DNA from: Flavobacteriales bacterium UBA4011
GTDB lineage: Bacteria > Bacteroidota > Bacteroidia > Flavobacteriales_D > Crocinitomicaceae
Assembly: GCA_002384725.1 (NCBI GenBank)
Contig: DGBF01000018.1
Span: 4,909 to 17,954, forward strand
Length of the DNA stretch: 13,046 nt
Reading direction: 5' to 3'
A model generated the notes under the pieces. It saw nothing but the letters and a program-made list of their open reading frames with translations. It was not told where the DNA came from and made no database searches. Positions within the stretch are counted from its first letter, which is position 1. Each line of letters begins with the position of its first letter. Of this stretch, positions 7,566 to 13,046 are shown one piece after another. A program made the translations under genes and the position numbers.

Positions 7566-8162
7566 ATATTTGTGTTTTCCAACTGTCCAACCATCTGAAG
7601 TCAATAATTGCTCGCCACTTTCGACGGCAGGCCCTTCCAATTGTGTTCCCATGGAATCGTTCCAACGATTCAGATAGCCGAACAAGGCCACAACACCAAG
7701 AATTTCAACGATTTCTCCTTCATTCCAATGTTCGCGCATTCTTTCAGCAATAGCATCGTCCACACCATTTGGAATTTGGGATGCCGCCAAAGAAAAATCT
7801 AAGGCTGCTCGTTCAGCTTCGGAAAAGGCATCATGGGTTCGGTATGACCAAATATTTTCAATCTGAGCACGATCCGCTTCGTAACGTTCGGCAGCGCGAA
7901 TAGTATGGGCTTGACAATATCGACAGCCTGCAGCGTGACTACTGATGTAACCAATCAAACGTTTTAACCCACTTGTTACTCGACCCTGATTTTCCATCAC
8001 CGCTTTGTTCATTTCAATAAAAGCATACGCTATTCGTGGACGATGATGCATAGTTTTTATACTATTGGGACAGAATCCAAGTGTTTCGTTATAGAATAAC
8101 ACCATGTCATTCAAGTCCTTATCGTTCTGATCACTTTTGGGATGAACTAGTGGTCGTTTCAT
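7563..8162 (-). CDS. Carboxymuconolactone decarboxylase / AhpD-family protein (peroxidase-related, CxxC)
   Basis: Small helical protein of the CMD/AhpD superfamily, 199 residues. The core motif is GCRYCQAHT, with redox-type C80 and C83 and H86. Family members of this type reduce peroxides or act as thiol-disulfide partners, and many are uncharacterised. The N-terminal half (about 15-75) holds the usual helices, including LGFCPNSIKTM and HRPRIAYAFIEMNKAV. C-terminal helices include EAERAALDFSLAAS and EIVEILGVVALFGYLNRWND (about 159-178), the latter a typical family stretch. In AhpD a glutamate lies 12 residues before the first cysteine; here that position is R68 (LKRLIGYISS). The start was set at the internal ATG (8162) because the 24 codons upstream, from an ATG at 8234, encode a low-quality leader and run into the U-tract of the upstream terminator. 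It is probably its own transcription unit. Physiological substrate unknown. Confidence 0.88.
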   Translation of the reverse strand: MKRPLVHPKSDQNDKDLNDMVLFYNETLGFCPNSIKTMHHRPRIAYAFIEMNKAVMENQGRVTSGLKRLIGYISSHAAGCRYCQAHTIRAAERYEADRAQIENIWSYRTHDAFSEAERAALDFSLAASQIPNGVDDAIAERMREHWNEGEIVEILGVVALFGYLNRWNDSMGTQLEGPAVESGEQLLTSDGWTVGKHKY

Positions 8163-8232
8163 TATAAACTGTTTCTTTATTAATTGCAGATGTACAAGAT
8201 AGTTAATCTTAGAATAATGAATTGCGCTATTC

Positions 8233-8261
8233 AAAAAAAAGAGGAGACTTTCGTCTCCTCT
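8233..8261 (-). terminator. Strong intrinsic terminator after the T9SS protein gene
   Basis: Read on the minus strand: AGAGGAGAC, a GAAA tetraloop, GTCTCCTCT, then a run of U residues. The 8-bp GAGGAGAC/GTCTCCTC stem is perfect and extends by one A-T pair, and eight A residues on the plus strand (8233-8240) give the U-tract. It lies about 25 bases after the stop of the T9SS gene and insulates the AhpD-family gene downstream. Confidence 0.93.
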
Positions 8262-8285
8262 CTACTTAATCTTATTTAAAACCGA

Positions 8286-9236
8286 CTATTTAATTACAAT
8301 TTTCTGCGTCAAACTAGTTGTTCCGTTCGTAATTGTCAGAAAATAGAAGCCAGCAGCTACATTCAAGTTGAATTGCATAGATGCAGACTCATTCACATTG
8401 ATGGTGCTGTTCTCAACCTCAAGACCTGATACATCTATTATTTTTACAGAATAATTATCAGATTGTGCATTTTTGAAATCCAGTTTGAATTGTCCATTGT
8501 TTGGACTTGGGTAAATCGACACTTCCGCATCCAATATATTCTCTTCCAAACCGACAACTGACAATTGAATCAATTCAACATCATCCACAAAGAATTCAGA
8601 ACCTACTTGGGGAGCGCCTGTACCATCAGCATATCCAACTGCAAAAATATCCACAACTCCAAAACCTGCCGCAGCACCCCAAGGCTCTGTACCAATAGAA
8701 GTTCCATTAATGAAAAGCTCTTTGGTTCCTGACGTAAGATTTACGAGAACCCGAACTGTATTCCAAGCGGAAATGTTATGTGTAAACGTTAAAGTTCCTG
8801 GTGCATCAACGAAACCAGAACCATCGGCATTGAAATAGAAATCTCCGCCATATTGATATCCTGCTCCTCCTGTCACCCAGTTACCACCAAGGTTAAAATA
8901 ACCTCCTTTACCTTGCGGCACGTAGATCTTACATTTGAACTCGTATGCTCCAGTGGTATATGTAGATGGAAAAAGTAAAATAATGTCATCTTCATATACG
9001 CCTGCACCACCATTTTTGACTTGTAAAGAGTTGGCCATACTGACAGCTTGCGCAGAACTAATTAAACCATCTTCCGCTGTTCCACCGGCCCCACTCCATG
9101 TATCCCATAGTGTCGGCCCTTGTAAAGCCAAGAATCCGCCAGCTGTATAGCTGTCGAAATTGTCGGACAATATAGTTGTTTGTCCGAATAGAAATGCGGG
9201 TAATACCGCAATGCAAGAAAGTAAAAGTTTTTTCAT
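8286..9236 (-). CDS. Secreted protein with T9SS type A C-terminal sorting domain
   Basis: Predicted exported protein of 316 residues. A signal peptide (MKKLLLSCIAVLPAFLFG, cleavage before Q19) is followed by a beta-rich domain, about 20-225. This has the look of a LamG/concanavalin-type jelly roll (LSDNFDSY at the start; FKCKIYVPQGKGGYFNLGG; WNTVRVLVNLTSGTKELFINGT; FFVDDVELIQL at the end), a fold that often binds carbohydrate or other surface ligands. Residues about 233-316 form a type IX secretion sorting domain: VSIYPSPNNGQFKLDF, YSVKIIDVSG, GFYFLTITNGTTSLTQKIVIK. The usual YPNP motif reads YPSP here. No catalytic residues or enzyme domain were recognised, so a structural, adhesive or ligand-binding role is more likely than an enzymatic one. 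It would cross the inner membrane by Sec and the outer membrane by T9SS, and be released or attached at the cell surface. Single-gene unit, bounded downstream by a strong terminator. Confidence 0.9.
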   Translation of the reverse strand: MKKLLLSCIAVLPAFLFGQTTILSDNFDSYTAGGFLALQGPTLWDTWSGAGGTAEDGLISSAQAVSMANSLQVKNGGAGVYEDDIILLFPSTYTTGAYEFKCKIYVPQGKGGYFNLGGNWVTGGAGYQYGGDFYFNADGSGFVDAPGTLTFTHNISAWNTVRVLVNLTSGTKELFINGTSIGTEPWGAAAGFGVVDIFAVGYADGTGAPQVGSEFFVDDVELIQLSVVGLEENILDAEVSIYPSPNNGQFKLDFKNAQSDNYSVKIIDVSGLEVENSTINVNESASMQFNLNVAAGFYFLTITNGTTSLTQKIVIK

Positions 9237-9254
9237 AATTATCGTTTTTTGTGA

Positions 9255-9262
9255 GAAATGTA
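9255..9262 (-). promoter_or_regulatory. Weak candidate -7 box for the T9SS protein gene
   Basis: The minus strand reads TACATTTC, which matches TAnnTTTG at all but the last base, 18 bases before the ATG. No -33 TTG is visible. The 149-bp gap upstream of this gene must hold its promoter, because a terminator for the preceding thiolase gene lies there; this is the best match found. Confidence 0.25.
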
Positions 9263-9339
9263 CGATTAATTAATTGGTGTATAACACTTTCTAAGTTAAT
9301 TTTCTTCTTTTACAAAAGTTTAAAAAAATTATTCTAAAC

Positions 9340-9364
9340 AAAAAAGGTCGTATTTCGCGACCTT
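9340..9364 (-). terminator. Intrinsic terminator after the fadN-fadA operon
   Basis: On the minus strand AAGGTCG and CGACCTT form a perfect 7-bp stem around a 7-base loop (CGAAATA), followed directly by U residues (plus-strand A run 9340-9345). It lies 21 bases beyond the thiolase stop codon and marks the end of the beta-oxidation transcript. Confidence 0.88.
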
Positions 9365-9385
9365 ATGTATGACCTATTTTGAGAA

Positions 9386-10564
9386 TTAATACCGTTCGAA
9401 AACACCTGCAGCCCCTTGACCTGTTCCTACACACATCGTTACTACACCATATTTCTTACCTCGCCGTTTCAATTCATTGAGAATTTGAACAGTTAACTTT
9501 GCGCCTGTGCATCCCAATGGATGACCTAAAGCTAAGGCACCACCATTAACATTTACAATTTCAGGGTTGATTCCTGTTTCTCGAATAACTGCTAAAGACT
9601 GAGAAGCAAAAGCCTCGTTCAATTCAAACAAATCGATGTCTTCTTGCTTTAATCCTGCCATTTTGATAGCTGCAGGAATAGCCTCTACGGGACCAATTCC
9701 CATTATTCTTGGTTTAACTCCAACAACTTTGTATGATAATAAACGTGCCATGGGTTCTAGGCCTAACTCTTTCATCATTTTTTCAGACATCACCAAAACG
9801 AAAGCTGCGCCATCAGAAGTTTGAGACGAATTTCCCGCCGTAACTGATCCTCCGTTTGCGAACACCGGACGTAATTTTCCTAAACCTTCTACTGTGCTTG
9901 CTCTGGGTCCTTCATCGTTATCTACAATGTATTTTCTTACTTGACGTTTTTCGTTTTCATCCAGATACACTTCTTCTACTTCAATGGGAACAATATCTTC
10001 TTTGAATCGACCACTTTTTATAGCATCAATTGCTTTTTCGTGAGACTTTACTGCAAATGCATCTTGGTCTTCACGCGTAACTCCATATTGCTCAGCCACC
10101 GCTTCAGCTGTCAATCCCATTCCCCAATACCAGTTCGGGTTTTCCTTCGCTACTTTTGCATTGGGAACGATTCTCCAACCACCCATCGCCATCATCGACA
10201 TTGATTCAACGCCACCAGCAATAATACAATCAGCCATTCCAGCTTCGATTTTCGCTGTCGCAATAGCAATCGTTTCTAATCCCGAAGAACAGTACCGATT
10301 TACCGTTACACCTGGCACTTTGTCCGTATCCAATCCCATCAGAGAAATCATACGTCCAAGGTTCAAACCTTGTTCCGCCTCTGGCGTTGCATTTCCAACG
10401 ATCACATCATCAATTCGGTTTTTATCCAGTTGAGGTGTTTCTTTCATGATGTGTTTGATGACATCTGCCGCCAAATCATCTGGACGGTAGAAACGAAATC
10501 CTCCTTTTCCAGCTTTACCAACTGCCGTGCGGAATCCTTTTATTATATATGCTTTGTTTGACAT
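9386..10564 (-). CDS. fadA: Acetyl-CoA C-acyltransferase (3-ketoacyl-CoA thiolase), FadA
   Basis: Thiolase of 392 residues that cleaves 3-ketoacyl-CoA with free CoA to give acetyl-CoA and a shortened acyl-CoA, the last step of each beta-oxidation round. The full catalytic set is present: acyl-accepting C92 (NRYCSSGLE), NEAFA at 316-320, H348 (GGALALGHPLGCTGAK) and the second cysteine C378 (MCVGTGQGAAGVFE). RPDDL near residue 27, TPEAEQGLN near 60 and TAGNSSQTSDGAA near 242 are also typical, and closely resemble the Bacillus FadA subgroup rather than biosynthetic acetoacetyl-CoA thiolases. The length is normal and the ATG start fits the family N-terminus (MSNKAYIIKGFRTAVGK). It lies 109 bp downstream of the multifunctional dehydrogenase/hydratase gene on the same strand, with a terminator after it, so the two are probably one operon acting on the same substrates in the cytoplasm. 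Confidence 0.96.
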   Translation of the reverse strand: MSNKAYIIKGFRTAVGKAGKGGFRFYRPDDLAADVIKHIMKETPQLDKNRIDDVIVGNATPEAEQGLNLGRMISLMGLDTDKVPGVTVNRYCSSGLETIAIATAKIEAGMADCIIAGGVESMSMMAMGGWRIVPNAKVAKENPNWYWGMGLTAEAVAEQYGVTREDQDAFAVKSHEKAIDAIKSGRFKEDIVPIEVEEVYLDENEKRQVRKYIVDNDEGPRASTVEGLGKLRPVFANGGSVTAGNSSQTSDGAAFVLVMSEKMMKELGLEPMARLLSYKVVGVKPRIMGIGPVEAIPAAIKMAGLKQEDIDLFELNEAFASQSLAVIRETGINPEIVNVNGGALALGHPLGCTGAKLTVQILNELKRRGKKYGVVTMCVGTGQGAAGVFERY

Positions 10565-10598
10565 GTTTTTCCATATTTGGACTCAGTACGAAAGGGAT

Positions 10599-10616
10599 TT
10601 AAGACCCGGGGCTTAA
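10599..10616. promoter_or_regulatory. Imperfect 18-bp palindrome in the fadN-fadA gap, possible operator
   Basis: TTAAG-A-CCC/GGG-G-CTTAA: both halves pair except for one A/G position on each side of the CCCGGG centre. It lies 35 bases upstream of the thiolase start. It is too GC-centred and loop-less to be a good terminator and no U-tract follows on the minus strand. An internal operator or an RNA processing site are possibilities; neither is proven. Confidence 0.3.
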
Positions 10617-10643
10617 TTTGTTTTTACCTAAATAAGTCCTGCG

Positions 10644-10667
10644 TCTTGTGTCCTTTAATCTTGTGTC
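10644..10667. repeat. Two direct copies of TCTTGTGTC, 15-bp period
   Basis: TCTTGTGTC occurs at 10644-10652 and again at 10659-10667, just after the fadN stop codon when read on the minus strand (as GACACAAGA). The neighbouring bases (GACGCAGGAC) look like a further degraded unit. It lies in the 109-bp gap before fadA and looks like a remnant of a short intergenic tandem repeat. Confidence 0.5.
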
Positions 10668-10673
10668 TAGTTA

Positions 10674-13046
10674 CTAATTTCTTAATATTTTACCATATTT
10701 CACCAAGCTCTCCATTCTTTCCATGGTCAGTTTTTCGGCGCAGAGTTCGATGAAGGTTTTGCGCTCCAAGTCCAATAAGTATTGTTCTGAAACAACAGTA
10801 TTTTCACTTAAATCTCCGCCACAAAGTACGTTTCCTAATTTCTCTGAAATGACTCTATCGTGATCTGACATATAATTTCCTGAAAGCATTGAATTGGCAC
10901 CCACATATACAATTCCAAGCCCTTCTTGACCCATAACCATAATGTTTTTCTCTCTTACTGGTGGAATATATCCTACTTCAACCAATTCCAAACAAGCAGC
11001 TTTGGCACGAACCAATTGATGCACTTTACTCACAACTACTTCATCAATACCTTTTCTCAAATAGCCCAATTCAAAGGCTTCTTCCGCAGAGGTAGATACT
11101 TTCGCTTGTCCAATCGTTAAGAATTTGTCTCGCAATAAATTGATCTTAATATCGCCTTCATGTAATTCTTCTGAAAAACGTTTAGCAAATTCTTTGGAAC
11201 CTCCTCCACCCGGTATCAGACCAACACCGAATTCGACTAAGCCCATGTACAATTCGGCATGTGCAACTACTTTATCAGCGTGCATCGACATTTCGCAGCC
11301 ACCACCAAGAGCCATGTTGTGCGGTGCAACGATAACTGGTACGTTCGAATATCGAATGCGCATCATCGTATCTTGAAACGCTTTAACAGCGAAGTTCAAT
11401 TCATCGTAATCTTGTTCAATAGCCATCATGAAAATCATAGCCACATTTGCGCCAGCTGAGAAGTTCTGACCTGTATTTGATATCACCAATCCTTTGTGAT
11501 CGCTTTCTACTATGTCAATGGCTTTGTTCACGCCTTCTATCACGCCAGCTCCAATAGTATTCATTTTAGTGTGGAATTCAAGATTCAAAATTCCATCGCC
11601 TATGTCGACCAATGTAACATCTGAGTTTTTCCAGACTGTGTTTTCCTTACGAAGAGCATCCAAAAGAACCAAATCCTCCGTTCCAGGAACTATTTGATAT
11701 TCTTTCTTGTCTTGATTGTAATATTTTTTAGATCCTTTTTCTGTTTGATAAAACGATGTTTTACCATTTGACTTCAGATCCTTCACCCAATCAGCCACTT
11801 TATGACCTCCGTCTTCGATCCATTTCAAACCTGCATCAAGACCAACGATATCCCATGTTTCAAAAGGACCTAATTCCCAACCGAATCCAGCTTTGAGGGC
11901 ATCGTCAATTTTGTATAAGTCATCTGTTATTTCTGGAAGTCGATTGGACACATAAGCAAACAATCCGCCGAAAAGTTTACGGTAGAATTCGCCTGCTTTG
12001 TCCATTCCCATCACCAACATTTTTGTGCGTTGCTTCAGGTCGTCAATGGGTTTCGCCATTTCTAAGGTCGGAAATTTTACTTTTTCCTGCGGTCGGTATT
12101 CCAAGGTTTTTAGATCCAAAACCAAGATCTCGCTTTTACCGTCGTCGCCTTTTACTTTTTTATAAAACCCTTGTCCCGTTTTAGATCCCAACCAATTTTT
12201 CTCCACCATTTTGGAAATATAATCCGGCAAAACGAATAAATCTTTTTCCTCATCATTCGGACAATTGTCTTTCAAACCATTCGCTACGTGGACCAAAGTG
12301 TCTAGTCCAACAACATCGCATGTGCGGAATGTTGCCGATTTCGGCCGACCGAGAACAGGTCCTGAAAGTTTATCTACTTCCTCAACAGAAAGATCCATTT
12401 CTTGCACAGTATGGAAAAGGGCCATAATGGCATAAACTCCTACTCGATTGGCGATAAATGCAGGTGTATCTTTACACAAAACAGTCTGCTTCCCTAAGTA
12501 ACGTCGGCCATAATCCATTAGAAAATCGATAAGCTCAGGATTCGATTTCGCGGTTGGAATAATTTCCAACAGAGGTAAATATCTTGGTGGATTAAAGAAA
12601 TGGGTGCCACAAAAATGCGCTTGAAAATCATCACTTCTTCCTTCTAACATCAAATGAATTGGAATTCCAGAGGTATTGGATGAAACCAAAGTTCCCGGTT
12701 TTCTGTGTTTTTCAACTTGATCGAAAATGATTTTCTTAATGTCTAATCTTTCTACCACCACTTCCATTATCCAATCACAATCCGCGATTTTGGCCATGTC
12801 ATCTTCGAAATTTCCAGTTTCAATTCTTGTGGTAAATTTCTTACTGTAAATAGGTGACGGGTTGCTTTTTAGCGCAAATCCTAGTGCATCGTTGACAATT
12901 CTATTACGAAATGTTTTACTTTCTGCGCTAACATATTTTGCTTTCTCGAGATCGTTCAATTCCTTGGGAACAATATCCAAGAGTAGTACCTCACAGCCTA
13001 TGTTAGCAAAATGACAAGCAATTCTTGAGCCCATGACTCCGGATCC
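10674..13046 (-). CDS. fadN: 3-hydroxyacyl-CoA dehydrogenase / enoyl-CoA hydratase fusion, FadN-like (5' end missing)
   Basis: Two-domain beta-oxidation enzyme; 791 residues are visible and the N-terminus runs off the right edge, probably by only about 10-20 residues. Numbering from the first visible residue: the NAD-binding loop GSGVMG is at 1-6, so an ATG within it at 13034 is not the true start. The dehydrogenase domain has catalytic H149 (GTHFFNP) and E161 (LLEIIP), with the 3HCDH C-terminal segments at about 195-300 (DTPAFIANRVG, GRPKSATFRTCDVVGLD) and 350-410 (GFGWELGPFETWDIVG). The C-terminal crotonase domain, about 475-690, has oxyanion segments NFSAGAN and ALGGGCE and the two hydratase glutamates E585 and E605 (GLVEFGVGLIPGGGG), so both activities look intact. 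The dehydrogenase-first order is that of Bacillus FadN, the reverse of E. coli FadB. It converts enoyl-CoA to 3-ketoacyl-CoA, the substrate of the thiolase encoded next. Confidence 0.95.
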   Translation of the reverse strand, partial: GSGVMGSRIACHFANIGCEVLLLDIVPKELNDLEKAKYVSAESKTFRNRIVNDALGFALKSNPSPIYSKKFTTRIETGNFEDDMAKIADCDWIMEVVVERLDIKKIIFDQVEKHRKPGTLVSSNTSGIPIHLMLEGRSDDFQAHFCGTHFFNPPRYLPLLEIIPTAKSNPELIDFLMDYGRRYLGKQTVLCKDTPAFIANRVGVYAIMALFHTVQEMDLSVEEVDKLSGPVLGRPKSATFRTCDVVGLDTLVHVANGLKDNCPNDEEKDLFVLPDYISKMVEKNWLGSKTGQGFYKKVKGDDGKSEILVLDLKTLEYRPQEKVKFPTLEMAKPIDDLKQRTKMLVMGMDKAGEFYRKLFGGLFAYVSNRLPEITDDLYKIDDALKAGFGWELGPFETWDIVGLDAGLKWIEDGGHKVADWVKDLKSNGKTSFYQTEKGSKKYYNQDKKEYQIVPGTEDLVLLDALRKENTVWKNSDVTLVDIGDGILNLEFHTKMNTIGAGVIEGVNKAIDIVESDHKGLVISNTGQNFSAGANVAMIFMMAIEQDYDELNFAVKAFQDTMMRIRYSNVPVIVAPHNMALGGGCEMSMHADKVVAHAELYMGLVEFGVGLIPGGGGSKEFAKRFSEELHEGDIKINLLRDKFLTIGQAKVSTSAEEAFELGYLRKGIDEVVVSKVHQLVRAKAACLELVEVGYIPPVREKNIMVMGQEGLGIVYVGANSMLSGNYMSDHDRVISEKLGNVLCGGDLSENTVVSEQYLLDLERKTFIELCAEKLTMERMESLVKYGKILRN

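Noticed and set aside
7541..7802. Two short plus-strand frames after the channel gene
   Set aside because: They are antisense to the AhpD-family gene and have no recognisable domain or promoter.
8163..8234. Upstream in-frame ATG (8234) as start of the AhpD-like protein
   Set aside because: It would add 24 residues with no family match and place the start codon in the U-tract of a strong terminator; the internal ATG gives a normal N-terminus.
10571..10580. CCATATTTGG near the fadA start as an operator
   Set aside because: It is a short, imperfect palindrome common in AT-rich DNA, with no second copy seen in the window.
13032..13034. ATG within fadN as a true start codon
   Set aside because: The reading frame stays open upstream and the preceding codons encode GSGV, the first half of the NAD-binding GxGxxG loop, so the start lies outside the window.
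1..13046. CRISPR arrays, insertion sequences, tRNA genes, toxin-antitoxin or phage-defence genes
   Set aside because: No regularly spaced repeats, transposase motifs, tRNA-like cloverleaf or defence domains were found on either strand; the region reads as core chromosome.

Overview
The window (about 13 kb, AT-rich) looks like ordinary chromosome from a member of the Bacteroidota, most likely Flavobacteriia-like. The evidence is a secreted protein with a type IX secretion (T9SS) C-terminal sorting domain, Bacteroidota-type promoter boxes (TAnnTTTG) with almost no Shine-Dalgarno sequences, and a rimO of the usual family. The exact genus cannot be told from sequence alone. No tRNA, rRNA, CRISPR array, transposase or phage gene was seen.

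Left end (1-1448, minus strand): a partial rimO (ribosomal protein S12 methylthiotransferase, 3' end cut off by the window) preceded by an unrecognised 178-residue protein. A long bulged inverted repeat sits between them. A divergent promoter region (1449-1679) follows.

Centre (1680-7502, plus strand): a compact three-gene efflux operon encoding a membrane-anchored periplasmic adaptor, a 1121-residue RND permease and a TolC-type outer-membrane channel. The gaps are 2 bp and then a 14-bp overlap, so the genes are almost certainly co-transcribed and translationally linked. Together they would form a tripartite pump across both membranes. No regulator gene lies next to them. The permease has two apparent extra membrane helices in its central loop, and the adaptor lacks a recognisable long coiled-coil hairpin.

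Right half (7563-13046, all minus strand): a CxxC carboxymuconolactone decarboxylase/AhpD-family protein; a T9SS-exported protein bounded downstream by a very clear intrinsic terminator; then a fatty-acid beta-oxidation pair, a thiolase (fadA) and a large fused 3-hydroxyacyl-CoA dehydrogenase/enoyl-CoA hydratase (fadN-like, 5' end cut off by the window). The last two carry out steps 2 to 4 of the beta-oxidation cycle, and the fadN-fadA order matches the Bacillus fadNAE arrangement.

No clearly novel multi-gene system was found. The points most worth a second look are the unusual topology of the pump permease and adaptor, the long inverted repeat with a promoter box abutting the rimO start codon, and a few palindromes and short repeats in intergenic gaps.
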